Shown: positions 45,644-55,508 of the stretch, one piece after another
Numbering within the stretch: the stretch's first letter is position 1
Layout: each line of letters opens with the position of its first letter
Made by a program: the position numbers and the translations under genes
Notes under the pieces: model-generated
Told to the model about the DNA's origin: nothing
Seen by the model: only the letters and a program-made list of their open reading frames with translations
Databases searched by the model: none
NCBI RefSeq assembly: GCF_030325625.1
Contig: NZ_JACAIS010000001.1
Location: 496,001-560,000 of the forward strand
Source of the DNA: Sphingobacterium sp. N143
GTDB lineage: Bacteria > Bacteroidota > Bacteroidia > Sphingobacteriales > Sphingobacteriaceae
Direction: 5' to 3'
Length of the DNA stretch: 64,000 nt

Positions 45644-46705
45644 TTAGTTAGCGAGTGATACTTTAACTTTTGCTCCATCTTTTAGCGCCAATACCCCGGT
45701 GGTCAATACTGTATCACCGGCGCTTATGCCGGATAAAATGACTATTTCCTTGTCGGTACGGGCTCCAGTTTCAACTTTGGTTTCTTTTGCTAATCCATTC
45801 TGTAGAACAAAGACTTTCTTTCCATCCTGAATGGGGACAATAGCTTCTGTTGGTATGGAAATGGCATCATTTTCAACTTCTATCGGAACAACGACATTAA
45901 CAAAAGAACCCACACGAAGTTTTCCCTGGTCATTCATCGCACGGGCCCGGACCGTCAAGGTTCGTGTATTTAGGGACACTTCGGGCTCAATGGCGTAAAT
46001 ATTGGCCTTGATGACTGTAGGGTCATTGGCAACACTAAATTCTATAGCGGAATTTAGTTTGATGATATTGCTGTATTTTTCCGGAATAGCAAAAGTGATT
46101 TTGACAACATTGTCCTTAACTAAGTTGGCAATTAGGGTGTTGGATGAAACCATTGCCCCCACAGAGATGTTTCGCAGTCCGATGGTGCCGCTAAAAGGTG
46201 CACGGATCGTCGTTTTGGAAATCTGCGCCTGAATCAGCTGTATCTGTGCTGCAGAAGTTTTTAGTGCTGCACTGGCGACATCAAACTCTTCTTGACTAAT
46301 AGCCCCTTTCTGAAGCAGAAGACTTGCACGGCGTTCATTTTCGGCATTGAGCTGATTGGTGGTTTGCACCTGCTTGAGCTGTGCCTGCAGCTCAATATCA
46401 TCTATTTTGATCAATGGCTGTCCTTGTTGGATGCGCTGCCCTTCTGAAAAGTAGATTTTCGTGATCCGGCCATTGACTTCGCTCCGTATCTCAACCTTTT
46501 CCTCTGCATCGATACTTCCCGACAAGTTGATCGATCGATCTGCTACTGAAGACTTCGCAATTATAGCTTGTGCAGGAATGGGCATATCCTTTCTTACGGC
46601 AGGTTTATCAGATTCTTTTTTGTCTTTTTTAGAAGTTATAAGAAAATACCCTCCTCCAATGACGGCACAGGTTAAAAGGATGTAGATGGTCGTTTTTTTG
46701 TTCAT
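45644..46705 (-). CDS. RND efflux periplasmic adaptor
   Basis: 353 residues. N-terminal segment TIYILLTCAVIGGGYFLI anchors or exports it. Barrel-sandwich halves: KVEIRSEVNGRITKIYFSEG and KTTIRAPFSGTIGLRNISVG, with a hairpin between; the C-terminal domain has IPTEAIVPIQDGKKVFVLQ. First gene of the second RND operon. No regulator gene is adjacent, unlike the TetR-headed first operon. Confidence 0.93.
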   Translation of the reverse strand: MNKKTTIYILLTCAVIGGGYFLITSKKDKKESDKPAVRKDMPIPAQAIIAKSSVADRSINLSGSIDAEEKVEIRSEVNGRITKIYFSEGQRIQQGQPLIKIDDIELQAQLKQVQTTNQLNAENERRASLLLQKGAISQEEFDVASAALKTSAAQIQLIQAQISKTTIRAPFSGTIGLRNISVGAMVSSNTLIANLVKDNVVKITFAIPEKYSNIIKLNSAIEFSVANDPTVIKANIYAIEPEVSLNTRTLTVRARAMNDQGKLRVGSFVNVVVPIEVENDAISIPTEAIVPIQDGKKVFVLQNGLAKETKVETGARTDKEIVILSGISAGDTVLTTGVLALKDGAKVKVSLAN

Positions 46706-46831
46706 GCAATGTAATCCTTATGTAGTAGTTTGATTTGACGGCTAAAGATAGGTTTATTCTATTGATGAAACCGGTTGTCAAAAGGATTTTACAATTGAGG
46801 AGAAAAGTAGTGGGGAAGGCAGAAAAATAAA

Positions 46832-46856
46832 AAAGCCAGAAACTTGTTCTAGCTTT
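46832..46856 (-). terminator. Weak terminator after the bTHX gene
   Basis: Outer stem AAAGC / GCTTT with an inner AGAA/TTCT after one mismatch, just past the stop codon at 46865 on the minus strand. Confidence 0.45.
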
Positions 46857-46864
46857 ATGTGCAT

Positions 46865-47017
46865 TTATTTCTTTGCTTTCGTTTTTGGTTCGACTTCTTT
46901 TGGAGCTTCATTATTTACCTTTGGCTTAATAGAAGCTTTTGATAAATGCGGTCTTCTTTTTCCAAAAGAACCATTTGATATTTTTCCTCTTCTGGTTTTG
47001 ATATCACCTTTTCCCAT
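46865..47017 (-). CDS. 30S ribosomal protein bTHX
   Basis: 50-residue very basic protein. The start MGKGDIKTRRGKISNGSFGK followed by RRPH is the typical bTHX (S31e-like/Thx) sequence that sits in the head of the 30S subunit in Thermus and Bacteroidota. A Lys/Pro/Glu-rich C-terminal tail (EAPKEVEPKTKAKK) extends past the core. Found by reading the sequence between 46706 and 47109, since it is shorter than usual gene-calling cut-offs. Confidence 0.92.
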   Translation of the reverse strand: MGKGDIKTRRGKISNGSFGKRRPHLSKASIKPKVNNEAPKEVEPKTKAKK

Positions 47018-47108
47018 AGTGTAAAATATTTTGGTTTTGTAAATTTTTATTGATTTATCTAAATATACTACTTTCTTTCGGTATTCCCAATTTATTGAAG
47101 GTCATATA

Positions 47109-47711
47109 CTAAATGATAGGGAAAATTCTTTTTTGGACATCTATTTTAAAATTGTGTGCGAATGTGTCAAAAAACAGGTTATTAACTGGTTTATTTTCTG
47201 CAACGAGATAGGGGATTTCCAAAATATGATCTTTGAGCTTGATCCGATAGTAGCCATAAAGTAATCCTTTGGTCGTCTGTATGGATTCGATCCTTTGCAC
47301 GGCTTGTACATCTTGAAAGATATTGAAGGCATAGTTTTCAGCTTTGAGCTGTTCAACAAAAACATCATTTGTCTTGGGGTTGAACCAGATCTGTTGGTTT
47401 TTGATTTTAGTAAAGTGATTGTTGAAGAGAAAAAGATAACCTAATAGAAAAAAGGCAATTGGCAGAAGAAACAAGACGATTTTTATCTTTGCGAACAGCA
47501 GTATCATAATCAGGATTAGGACAATGCCCATAACCGCATTGGAGACTGTTTTTTTTAGGTTTGCTTGAACCGCGGTCGAAGAGGCTTCTATCAACTGAAA
47601 GCCCGATTTTAAATTTTTAGATAGTTCATCTGATGATCCGAAAAAACTGAATTTTTTGCGGATCATCAGATAAGCGACAAGAATAATAAGCCCAATGATC
47701 AAAAATTTCAT
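47109..47711 (-). CDS. Hypothetical membrane protein
   Basis: 200 residues. One N-terminal TM (FLIIGLIILVAYLMI) and two more around residues 60-95 (AVMGIVLILIMILLFAKIKIV, LFLLPIAFFLLGYLFLF), then a ~100-residue soluble domain (KTNDVFVEQLKAENYAFNI, GYYRIKLKDHILEIPYLVAE) that recalls PH-like domains of bacterial membrane proteins. I do not recognise a named family. It lies 12 nt downstream of panB and is probably cotranscribed with it, without an obvious functional link. Confidence 0.75.
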   Translation of the reverse strand: MKFLIIGLIILVAYLMIRKKFSFFGSSDELSKNLKSGFQLIEASSTAVQANLKKTVSNAVMGIVLILIMILLFAKIKIVLFLLPIAFFLLGYLFLFNNHFTKIKNQQIWFNPKTNDVFVEQLKAENYAFNIFQDVQAVQRIESIQTTKGLLYGYYRIKLKDHILEIPYLVAENKPVNNLFFDTFAHNFKIDVQKRIFPII

Positions 47712-47723
47712 GTTGCTTTACAG

Positions 47724-48539
47724 TTAGTATTGTTCGTCGTTATTGGGGTATTGGACAGCTTTAACTTCAGTAACATAATTGGCTACAGCAGTTGTGATTT
47801 GCTCATGTAGATTGGCGAAATGCCGCATGAATTTTGGCTTGAAATCAGCATTCATCCCGAGCATGTCGTTGATGACAAGTACCTGTCCATCACAATCCGC
47901 TCCGGCACCGATTCCGATTGTTGGAATGGTAAGTTTTTCGGTAACCTCTTTGGCAAGTTTGGCCGGTATCTTTTCCAATACGACAGCAAAACAACCTGCC
48001 TGTTGTAATGCCAATGCATCTTCGATTAATTTTGCAGCTTCCTGGTCTTCCTTGGCCCGTACACCAAAATTTCCAAATTTATTGATGGATTGAGGTGTTA
48101 ATCCCAAATGACCACAGACAGGAATTCCACCGGCGATGATCTTTTTGATATTGTCGATGATTTCAAGTCCACCTTCCAATTTTAGCGCATGAGCACCAGA
48201 TTCTTTCATCATGCGAACCGCGGCATTGTAGGCTTCGTTGGGAGAACCTTGATAGGAACCGAAGGGAAGGTCTGCAAGGACCATGGCACGTTCGGTACCC
48301 CTGGCCACAGCAGCGGCATGGTAAATCATGTTATCCAGGGTGATTGGCAGAGTTGTTTCATAACCGGCAAATACATTGGCAGCCGAATCTCCAATCAAAA
48401 TAACATCAACACCAGCTTGGTCTACGATTTTAGCCATGGAGTAATCGTAACTGGTAAGCATAGAAATCTTCTCTTTACGTTCTTTCATCGCTTGCAGCAT
48501 CCCTGTGCTGACCCGTTTTATTTCTTTGTTTACTGACAT
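47724..48539 (-). CDS. panB: 3-methyl-2-oxobutanoate hydroxymethyltransferase
   Basis: 271 residues, family length. It makes ketopantoate from 2-oxoisovalerate and methylene-tetrahydrofolate in pantothenate/CoA synthesis. Motifs: [38 protein letters not shown] with the Mg-binding Asp, [17 protein letters not shown] and [37 protein letters not shown] promoter match lies 20-50 nt upstream; the gene is divergent from a pseudouridine synthase. Confidence 0.97.
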   Translation of the reverse strand: MSVNKEIKRVSTGMLQAMKERKEKISMLTSYDYSMAKIVDQAGVDVILIGDSAANVFAGYETTLPITLDNMIYHAAAVARGTERAMVLADLPFGSYQGSPNEAYNAAVRMMKESGAHALKLEGGLEIIDNIKKIIAGGIPVCGHLGLTPQSINKFGNFGVRAKEDQEAAKLIEDALALQQAGCFAVVLEKIPAKLAKEVTEKLTIPTIGIGAGADCDGQVLVINDMLGMNADFKPKFMRHFANLHEQITTAVANYVTEVKAVQYPNNDEQY

Positions 48540-48559
48540 CGTAACTTATATTGTGTGTT

Positions 48560-48591
48560 CAAAAGTAAGCTTTTTATCATACATTGGCCAA
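48560..48591 (-). promoter_or_regulatory. Promoter of panB
   Basis: On the minus strand, TACTTTTG (48560-48567) is preceded after 21 nt by TTG (48589-48591), close to the TTTG/TAnnTTTG pattern. Initiation falls about 14 nt before the panB start. Confidence 0.6.
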
Positions 48592-48610
48592 TATTATGGC
48601 TTGTGTTTTG

Positions 48611-48618
48611 TATTTTTG
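48611..48618 (+). promoter_or_regulatory. Candidate -7 box of the RluA-type gene
   Basis: TATTTTTG with only four bases between it and the ATG at 48623; initiation would fall at or next to the start codon. A TTG 24 nt upstream is a poor -33 partner. Confidence 0.4.
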
Positions 48619-48622
48619 TAAA

Positions 48623-49366
48623 ATGATACAAAACGAAACCCGTCTATTTAAATTTCCCAAATTTTCAGCATTAATAATCCATGAGGATGAAAATTTGATT
48701 GTTATAAATAAGCCGCCTTTTGTTGCTTCTTTGGATGAAAGAGAGGGGGGAGAGATCAATATTCTTCGTCTGGCAAAGAAATACCATGCAGATGCACAGG
48801 TCTGTCACCGCCTGGACAAAGAGACTTCCGGTATTTTGCTGATCGCAAAAAATCCAGAAACTTATCGTTCGATTTCCATTGCTTTTGAGAAAAGAAAAGT
48901 CAATAAAATCTATCATGCAATTATTGGTGGGACACATACTTTTCAAGATCTTGTAGTTGATCTGCCCATCTTGAATCAAGGGAATAAAAATGTTTCTATT
49001 GACCGGGCGAATGGTAAACCTGCCGAAACCATATTCAACTCGCTGAAATATTATAAAAATTACACCTTGGTTGAATGTAAACCAATTACTGGGCGTATGC
49101 ATCAGATCCGCATCCATCTGGCCACACAGCATGCTGCAATTGTTGGGGATAGTATGTATCGTGGTAAGCCCGTGTACCTATCGCAAATAAAGAAAAGGGG
49201 CTATACATTGTCAAAGGATGAGGAAGAACAACCCATCATGAAACGCTTTGCTTTACATGCAAAACATGTAGAATTTGAGTTGAACGGCGAACGTATGGTG
49301 TTTGATGCACCATACCCCAAAGATTTTGCTACTTTGTTGAAACTGTTGGATAAATTCGATTCTTAA
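48623..49366 (+). CDS. RluA-family RNA pseudouridine synthase
   Basis: 247 residues from the ATG at 48623; an in-frame ATG at 48584 would add 13 hydrophobic residues and is less likely. The catalytic motif CHRLDKETSGILLIAKN holds Asp65; ITGRMHQIRIHLATQHAAIVGDSMY is the second family motif. Enzymes of this family isomerise uridine to pseudouridine in 23S rRNA or tRNA; the target cannot be read. Divergent from panB. It is followed 18 nt later by a thioredoxin-like gene. Confidence 0.93.
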   Translation: MIQNETRLFKFPKFSALIIHEDENLIVINKPPFVASLDEREGGEINILRLAKKYHADAQVCHRLDKETSGILLIAKNPETYRSISIAFEKRKVNKIYHAIIGGTHTFQDLVVDLPILNQGNKNVSIDRANGKPAETIFNSLKYYKNYTLVECKPITGRMHQIRIHLATQHAAIVGDSMYRGKPVYLSQIKKRGYTLSKDEEEQPIMKRFALHAKHVEFELNGERMVFDAPYPKDFATLLKLLDKFDS

Positions 49367-49384
49367 TCCATTGATTTTTCATAT

Positions 49385-49975
49385 ATGAATCCCAAGGTAA
49401 AAAAAGGAATAGGAAATATTGTATTTGTTGTCGTCATAGCCTTATTATTATGGCCTACAAGTAGAACTTATTTTCAGCAGATGCTCATGAAAGTTGGATT
49501 GTTCAAGCCAAAACTGGAAACTCCACAGCCTGTGCCTGATCAAGGCGCTGTGCCTGCAGCACAATCTGCAGCTGTTTCATTTGTGAATCATCTCGGCGAG
49601 ACAATCAACGTATCTGATTTGAAAGGTAAAGTCGTATTTGTCAATTTTTGGGCCACCTGGTGTCCACCCTGTAGAGCAGAGATGCCTTCCATCAATGTCC
49701 TTTACGATAAATTTAAGGACAATGCCAATATTGTTTTCCTGATTGTGGAAATTGAAGGAGAGAAGGAGAAGGCAGCAGCCTTTGTCAAAGGGGAGAAACT
49801 GACTCTGCCAATCAGCTTTCCGAACAGTGATATTCCCAAAGAATGGCTTTCAGGATCTATTCCTACGACAGTGATATTGGATAAGGAAGGAAATCTGGCC
49901 ACCAGACACGAGGGAATGGCAGACTATGCCACAACAGAGGTGTCAACATTTATTCAGAGCTTAATCAATAAATAA
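49385..49975 (+). CDS. TlpA-like thiol:disulfide oxidoreductase
   Basis: 196 residues. An N-terminal TM ([16 protein letters not shown]) anchors a periplasmic thioredoxin domain with WCPPC (Cys93, Cys96) in [19 protein letters not shown]. The cis-Pro region is [14 protein letters not shown]. TlpA/ResA-like proteins reduce disulfides of cytochrome c precursors or other envelope proteins. Start by ATG at 49385. Likely cotranscribed with the pseudouridine synthase gene upstream and pyrF 23 nt downstream. Confidence 0.92.
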   Translation: MNPKVKKGIGNIVFVVVIALLLWPTSRTYFQQMLMKVGLFKPKLETPQPVPDQGAVPAAQSAAVSFVNHLGETINVSDLKGKVVFVNFWATWCPPCRAEMPSINVLYDKFKDNANIVFLIVEIEGEKEKAAAFVKGEKLTLPISFPNSDIPKEWLSGSIPTTVILDKEGNLATRHEGMADYATTEVSTFIQSLINK

Positions 49976-49998
49976 TTCTTACGATCTATTATAGCAGC

Positions 49999-50835
49999 AT
50001 GACTAGAGCAGAACTTATCCATCAAATCAAAGCGAAGCGCTCATTTTTATGTGTCGGATTGGACACCGACCTGACCAAGATTCCGGAGCATCTTTTGGAT
50101 GATGAGGATCCTATTTATAGTTTTAATAAGGCCATTATTGAGGCGACAGCTGATTTATGTGTTGCCTACAAGCCGAACATTGCTTTTTATGAATGCTATG
50201 GTATTAAGGGGTGGAAATCGCTACAGAAAACATGGGCAGCTTTGCCAAAGGATTGTTTCAGTATTGCGGATGCCAAAAGAGGAGATATCGGTAATACTTC
50301 AGGACGCTATGCCATGGCATTTTTTGATGAGGCAACCTCTGGCCTTGGTTTTGACAGTATCACTATTGCACCGTATATGGGAAAAGATTCGGTGACACCT
50401 TTTTTGGAATTTAAGGACAAATGGGCGATCGTGCTGGCCTTAACATCCAATGAGGGAAGCTTGGATTTTCAAAATTTCGAGAACCGTGCTGGTCTTCAGT
50501 TATTTGAACAGGTCATTGATAAAGTGAACACTTGGAGTACCATCGATAATCTGATGTATGTGGTTGGTGCTACGAGAGGTGAGGGGTTCATTAAAATCAG
50601 GGCACATGCCCCGGATCATTTCTTATTGGTGCCCGGTGTTGGTGCTCAAGGCGGATCACTTGAAGATGTCTGCAAATATGGAATGAATAAAGACTGTGGT
50701 TTGCTTGTAAATAGCACCAGAGGTATTATATATGCTTCGAAAGGACGTGATTTTGCTGATAGAGCACGTGAAGAAGCTTTAATACTGCAAAAAGAGATGG
50801 AAATAGAGCTGCTAAAAGCAGGTATTATTTCCTGA
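49999..50835 (+). CDS. pyrF: Orotidine-5'-phosphate decarboxylase (type 2)
   Basis: 278 residues, the length of the longer type-2 enzymes. It decarboxylates OMP to UMP. The active-site motif [13 protein letters not shown] carries Asp91 and Lys93; [11 protein letters not shown] lies before it, and [16 protein letters not shown] is the phosphate-binding loop. It precedes guaA by 42 nt, so pyrimidine and purine genes are neighbours, although guaA may have its own promoter. Confidence 0.97.
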   Translation: MTRAELIHQIKAKRSFLCVGLDTDLTKIPEHLLDDEDPIYSFNKAIIEATADLCVAYKPNIAFYECYGIKGWKSLQKTWAALPKDCFSIADAKRGDIGNTSGRYAMAFFDEATSGLGFDSITIAPYMGKDSVTPFLEFKDKWAIVLALTSNEGSLDFQNFENRAGLQLFEQVIDKVNTWSTIDNLMYVVGATRGEGFIKIRAHAPDHFLLVPGVGAQGGSLEDVCKYGMNKDCGLLVNSTRGIIYASKGRDFADRAREEALILQKEMEIELLKAGIIS

Positions 50836-50865
50836 TTTGACATTTAATAATTCATTCGTAATACT

Positions 50866-50873
50866 TACCTTTG
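50866..50873 (+). promoter_or_regulatory. Candidate -7 box of guaA
   Basis: TACCTTTG, followed by four bases and the guaA ATG at 50878. A TTTG at 50836 is 26 nt upstream, too far for a standard -33. Initiation would fall at the start codon. Confidence 0.45.
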
Positions 50874-50877
50874 CTGC

Positions 50878-52428
50878 ATGCCAGAAAAAATTATCATTCT
50901 AGACTTCGGGTCTCAGTATACGCAATTAATAGCAAGACGTGTCAGAGAACTAAATGTGTATTGTGAGATACACCCGTTTAATAAATTGCCAGATTTTGAT
51001 GAATCTGTGAAAGGTGTTATATTCTCAGGAAGTCCCTATTCGGTGCGACAAGAGGATGCTCCTCAAATTGATTTTAGCGCTATTCAGGAGCGGTTTCCAC
51101 TGTTGGGAGTTTGCTATGGAGCGCAGTACATTGCCCAAAAATCAGGGGGCGAGGTATTGCCATCTGAAATCCGTGAATATGGTCGTGCAAATCTGCAGTT
51201 TGTTAATCATGAAAATGAATTATTGGCAGGCATCCCGATGCAATCACAAGTATGGATGTCCCATGGAGATACAATCAAAGAGGTACCAGCTCATTTTGAT
51301 ATCATTGCAAGTACCGATAAAGTTCGCGTGGCAGCATATCAGGTTAGAGGAACACGTACCTATGGTATTCAATTTCACCCTGAGGTAACTCACAGTACTG
51401 ACGGTGCAATCTTGTTGAAAAATTTTGTTGTTGATATCTGCGGTTGTTCTCAAGACTGGACTCCGGACGCATTTGTAGAAACTACAGTAGCCTCCTTGAA
51501 AGAACAATTGGGCACTGATCACGTGATCATGGCGTTATCCGGAGGGGTAGACTCTACTGTGGCGGCAGTGTTGTTACATCATGCAATTGGACAAAATTTA
51601 CATTGTATTTTTGTGGATCATGGTTTGCTTCGTAAAGATGAATACGAGCAGGTGCTTGATTCTTACAAGAATATGGGACTCAATATAAAAGGAATTAATG
51701 CCAAGGAACTTTTTTATGGTCGACTGGCTGGTGTCTCGGAACCTGAAGAGAAACGTAAAATCATCGGCAACTCTTTTATCGATGTTTTTGATGAAGCTGC
51801 CAAAGAGATTCAGAAGGAATTACCTGACGGAGTAGAAGCGAAGTGGTTGGGACAGGGAACGATTTATCCTGACATCATCGAATCTGTTTCTGTGAAGGGA
51901 CCTTCAGCAACAATAAAGTCGCACCATAATGTAGGTGGTCTTCCTGATTTTATGAAACTGAAAGTTGTAGAACCACTTAAAACTTTATTTAAAGATGAAG
52001 TGAGAAGAGTGGGGAAAGCTTTGGAAGTAGATCAGGCAATATTGGGTAGACATCCATTCCCAGGACCAGGTTTAGCTATTCGTATCTTAGGTGATATTAC
52101 GGCCGAAAGAGTACGGATTGTGCAGGAGGCAGATGCGATCTTTATCAATAATCTGAAAGAAGCTGGCTGGTACGATAAAGTATGGCAGGCTGGTACGATT
52201 TTCTTACCAGTTCGTTCTGTAGGTGTTATGGGCGATGAGCGTACTTACGAACATGTTGTGAGCTTAAGAGCAGTAGGATCTCTTGACGGAATGACAGCAG
52301 ATTGGATACATTTACCATATGACCTGTTGGCTAAAATTTCAAATGAAATTATCAACCATGTGAAAGGAATAAACAGAGTTGTATATGATATCAGTTCAAA
52401 ACCACCCGCTACGATTGAGTGGGAATAA
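50878..52428 (+). CDS. guaA: GMP synthase (glutamine-hydrolysing)
   Basis: 516 residues. It aminates XMP to GMP. The class I glutaminase domain has [11 protein letters not shown] with nucleophile Cys79 and [11 protein letters not shown]; the ATP-pyrophosphatase domain has [16 protein letters not shown]; the C-terminal dimerisation domain ends KPPATIEWE. The stop codon is overlapped by the next gene (44 nt overlap if that gene starts at 52385). Confidence 0.98.
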   Translation: MPEKIIILDFGSQYTQLIARRVRELNVYCEIHPFNKLPDFDESVKGVIFSGSPYSVRQEDAPQIDFSAIQERFPLLGVCYGAQYIAQKSGGEVLPSEIREYGRANLQFVNHENELLAGIPMQSQVWMSHGDTIKEVPAHFDIIASTDKVRVAAYQVRGTRTYGIQFHPEVTHSTDGAILLKNFVVDICGCSQDWTPDAFVETTVASLKEQLGTDHVIMALSGGVDSTVAAVLLHHAIGQNLHCIFVDHGLLRKDEYEQVLDSYKNMGLNIKGINAKELFYGRLAGVSEPEEKRKIIGNSFIDVFDEAAKEIQKELPDGVEAKWLGQGTIYPDIIESVSVKGPSATIKSHHNVGGLPDFMKLKVVEPLKTLFKDEVRRVGKALEVDQAILGRHPFPGPGLAIRILGDITAERVRIVQEADAIFINNLKEAGWYDKVWQAGTIFLPVRSVGVMGDERTYEHVVSLRAVGSLDGMTADWIHLPYDLLAKISNEIINHVKGINRVVYDISSKPPATIEWE

Positions 52429-53671
52429 AATATGGGTAGCAGGACTCGTGGCCTTATGCCTGGCGAGTTGCACGACCAAAAAAAGTACAGTATTACGTTC
52501 ACCTTCTTATCAGGAGGGTGAACAAGGTACTGTAGTCACAAAACCCAGTGAAACTAAGAAAGAGAAAACTACAGTAAAAGTAGGTGATGTGCAAAATGTC
52601 AATGGCCATATGGTCAAGAACAATAAGATTGCTCTTCTATTGCCGTTTGAATTAAATAGCATTGCTAAAACGGTGACTCCTGAAGATGTAGAGCGTTCTG
52701 CACTGGCTTTAGACTTTTATCAAGGTTTTCAGATAGGCTTAGATAAAGTAGCGAAAGAGGGCGGTTCCTTTGATTTGCAAGTGATCGATACAAGGGATAA
52801 TGTGGCATATAATGCCAGCCTGGGAACAGCTGCGAGTGTGAAAGACGCCGTCATTGTCGTGGGGCCAGTATACCCACGAGAGATTAAAAGTTTTGCGCAG
52901 ACCTTTAGTAATAAAAATGTTCTTCAGGTCTCCCCATTGGCAGCAACAATGGCTTCAGAGTTTAGTGTGCCAAATTTGGTCTCCATGACTCCATCCATTC
53001 GGACCCATGCAGAAATCATGGCAAAATATATTGCTGACCAATTTTATACCGGCGATCAGATTTTGATATATAATGCAGGGGATGATGAGAGCAAACAATT
53101 CTTGTCAAATCTGACCAACGGAATTACCAAAGCAAATCCGGAAGCAAAAGTCAAAACTGTCTTCAGTCTGATTGAACTAAATAATAGCCTTGTGCAGACT
53201 GGATCAAATCATATCGTTTGCGGTACAGCAAATAAAAATCTGGTCAAGGAATTGCTGGATGATATGGATGAGCGGTTTTTGAGTGGGAGCCATCAATTCA
53301 AATTGTATGGACATCCTAACTTTTCCAAACTTTCTTTTGAAAATTTCCAAAACATGGATTTCTATGGGCTGACCATTACATCTTCGAACCTGGTCAACGA
53401 ATCTGATGGTGATACCAAAAAGTTTATTACACAATATAAAACGCAGTATCAGGTCGATCCATCAGAGTTTTCCTATAAAGGGTATGATGCGGCCATTTAT
53501 TTTGGTCGTTTGATTCATAAATATGGAGTTGATTATGTCAGCCGTATGACCAAGGATAAGTTTTCGGGATTGAATAGTGATTATCAATTTGAATTTTATC
53601 CAAAATGGGGCTATGCCAATAGGGCACTGGGAATTATGGTATACCACAACAAGAGATTTGAAAGAAAATAA
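52385..53671 (+). CDS. Type-1 periplasmic-binding-fold lipoprotein (ABC substrate-binding/LpoA-like)
   Basis: 428 residues from the ATG at 52385, which overlaps guaA by 44 nt; a TTG at 52415 gives a shorter overlap of 14 nt and an equally good signal ([15 protein letters not shown], lipobox Cys29 in the longer form). After a Ser/Thr/Lys-rich linker the body (from ~residue 80) is a type-1 periplasmic binding fold: [56 protein letters not shown]. Relatives include amino-acid-binding proteins and the LpoA regulator domain. No ABC permease genes adjoin, so a sensor or regulatory role is as likely as transport. Confidence 0.8.
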   Translation: MISVQNHPLRLSGNKIWVAGLVALCLASCTTKKSTVLRSPSYQEGEQGTVVTKPSETKKEKTTVKVGDVQNVNGHMVKNNKIALLLPFELNSIAKTVTPEDVERSALALDFYQGFQIGLDKVAKEGGSFDLQVIDTRDNVAYNASLGTAASVKDAVIVVGPVYPREIKSFAQTFSNKNVLQVSPLAATMASEFSVPNLVSMTPSIRTHAEIMAKYIADQFYTGDQILIYNAGDDESKQFLSNLTNGITKANPEAKVKTVFSLIELNNSLVQTGSNHIVCGTANKNLVKELLDDMDERFLSGSHQFKLYGHPNFSKLSFENFQNMDFYGLTITSSNLVNESDGDTKKFITQYKTQYQVDPSEFSYKGYDAAIYFGRLIHKYGVDYVSRMTKDKFSGLNSDYQFEFYPKWGYANRALGIMVYHNKRFERK

Positions 53672-53678
53672 TCGGTGA

Positions 53679-54854
53679 ATGGCTGAATTCAATGAAAAGC
53701 GTGTGTATCAACAGATACGAAATTTTGAACGTGCAATGGATGGATTCGAAGCTGACCAACCATTTTCACGCTACTTGACAGCTTTTTTTAAACAAAATAA
53801 GCAGATGGGATCTTCGGATCGAAAATCCATATCCCGGCTCTGTTATAATTACTTTCGTTTGGGAATGGCGGCTCCCTTATTGTCACAGCAGCGACGATTG
53901 GTGCTCGCCGAATTTCTGTGCGAGAAGGATAGTACCTTGGTAGCGCTTCTAGAGCCTGCCTATATGGACAAAATTGGTCTTCCCCTGGCTGAGAAGCTCG
54001 CATTTCTGGAAGACGAGGGAATGTTGACACTCAATGACCTGTTCCCTTTCCACGAACATCTTTCTACGGAAATTGACGCCAAACTCTTTTTGAAAAGCCA
54101 GCTTGTTCAACCCAACTTATATATACGGGTAAAACAGGGAAAAAATAATGTTGTGCGCGCACTGCTGGAAGAAAACCAGATCCCCTATAGCATTATAGGA
54201 GAACAGACGATCAGTCTGGCTAATGGGACTTCGTTACAGCGTTTTTCTGCATTGGAAGGTTTAATTGAGGTTCAGGATTTATCTTCACAGCGCACACTGG
54301 ATTTTATGCAACCTAAGCAAAAGGAATTTTGGTGGGATTGCTGCGCTGCATCAGGTGGCAAATCCTTATTGTTGATGGATGCCTGTCCTACTGTTAATTT
54401 GTTTGTATCTGACCTCCGTATGAGTATACTCAGAAATCTGGATGAACGATTTGAACGTGCAGGCATTAAGCATTACCGCAAAAAGATATTGGACTTGACC
54501 AAAGATCCATCACCAATATTGGGGAAAGAGCAATTTGATGGAATAATATTAGATGCTCCCTGTTCAGGGTCAGGTACTTGGGGACGCACGCCTGAAATGA
54601 TAAGACAGTTCAAGACCTCGAAGATTACCGAATTTAGCAGTCTACAAAAATCAATAGCAAGTCATGTTGCAGGACATGTGAAGGTAGGTAAACCGCTGGT
54701 TTATATAACTTGTTCTGTGTTTAAAGCAGAAAATGAAGACGTGGTCCAATATATCGTGGATAATTTCGGTTTTGAGATAGAAAGCATGCAGACCCTGAAA
54801 GGTTATGAAGTACAGGCCGACAGTATGTTTGTCGCTCGTTTGATCAAACAATAG
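53679..54854 (+). CDS. RsmB/NOP-family rRNA (cytosine-5) methyltransferase
   Basis: 391 residues. An N-terminal ~180-residue helical domain precedes the SAM-dependent methyltransferase domain, with WWDCCAASGGKSLLLMD as the SAM loop, DAPCSGSGTWGR with Cys295 and YITCSVFKAENEDV with Cys345; two cysteines in these positions are the hallmark of m5C methyltransferases. It resembles RsmB-type enzymes, though the target base is not certain. 7 nt after the lipoprotein gene, so cotranscribed. A terminator follows. Confidence 0.9.
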   Translation: MAEFNEKRVYQQIRNFERAMDGFEADQPFSRYLTAFFKQNKQMGSSDRKSISRLCYNYFRLGMAAPLLSQQRRLVLAEFLCEKDSTLVALLEPAYMDKIGLPLAEKLAFLEDEGMLTLNDLFPFHEHLSTEIDAKLFLKSQLVQPNLYIRVKQGKNNVVRALLEENQIPYSIIGEQTISLANGTSLQRFSALEGLIEVQDLSSQRTLDFMQPKQKEFWWDCCAASGGKSLLLMDACPTVNLFVSDLRMSILRNLDERFERAGIKHYRKKILDLTKDPSPILGKEQFDGIILDAPCSGSGTWGRTPEMIRQFKTSKITEFSSLQKSIASHVAGHVKVGKPLVYITCSVFKAENEDVVQYIVDNFGFEIESMQTLKGYEVQADSMFVARLIKQ

Positions 54855-54872
54855 GCTTTAATTTATATCATC

Positions 54873-54909
54873 AAATCGCCCATTTTTAGTGCATAAGAAT
54901 GGGCGATTT
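54873..54909. terminator. Bidirectional terminator after the methyltransferase gene
   Basis: 12-bp stem AAATCGCCCATT / AATGGGCGATTT (54873-54884, 54898-54909) with T-rich flanks, between convergent genes. Confidence 0.8.
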
Positions 54910-54954
54910 TATTTTCTATTGATGCTGCAGTATAGAGCATGGATAAAAAACGGA

Positions 54955-55434
54955 TTAATTATGGTCACATTTGCTTGGAATGACCAACACTGGGCAGGTG
55001 GCCTTGCGAATGACTGATTCGGAAACTGATCCTGATATGAAATGGTCGAATCCTGTGCGGCCATTTGATCCCATAATGATCAGGTCTGCCGACCATTCAT
55101 GAGAAGCAGCCAAGATCTCTTCTTTGATAGATCCTATCCGATTAAAAAGATACACTTCTCCGGAGTTGGTAAATTCTCGGCTTATTTTTTCCAAGTATTT
55201 CTGCGCATTTTCCTGTTCCATTTCCGAAACTTCCGGTACGATGATAGGTTGTTGCCCCAATAGAGGGTCGGCCCCAAAATTTGTAGGCGAGGTTGGTGGT
55301 ATCACAGTAACGAGGGCTATGGAGGCTTCAAATAGTTGAGCCATTTCTCTGGCGTACTGGATCGCTTTTTCTGAACAAGGAGCATCATCGACCGCGACGA
55401 GTATTCTTTTGAATTTTAAATTTGTATTCTCCAT
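54955..55434 (-). CDS. Universal stress protein (UspA family)
   Basis: 159 residues from the ATG at 55434 (MENTNLKFKRILVAVDD), where the family N-terminus begins; the frame stays open to 55563 but overlaps the divergent gene. The ATP-binding pattern GSNGRTGFDHFISGSVSES (G-x2-G-x9-G-S) is present. UspA-type proteins bind ATP and are induced by stress and growth arrest. Stand-alone, divergent from the NlpC/P60 gene. Confidence 0.93.
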   Translation of the reverse strand: MENTNLKFKRILVAVDDAPCSEKAIQYAREMAQLFEASIALVTVIPPTSPTNFGADPLLGQQPIIVPEVSEMEQENAQKYLEKISREFTNSGEVYLFNRIGSIKEEILAASHEWSADLIIMGSNGRTGFDHFISGSVSESVIRKATCPVLVIPSKCDHN

Positions 55435-55508
55435 ATCTACTAGATTTAATTTATCTTCGTTTATATAATGTATAATCACGGTTTTAACAATTTTGTTTTG
55501 TTTAGCGA

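Noticed and set aside
47779..48536. Frames of 104 and 115 codons antisense to panB
   Set aside because: Opposite-strand shadows of panB; the panB reading is unambiguous.
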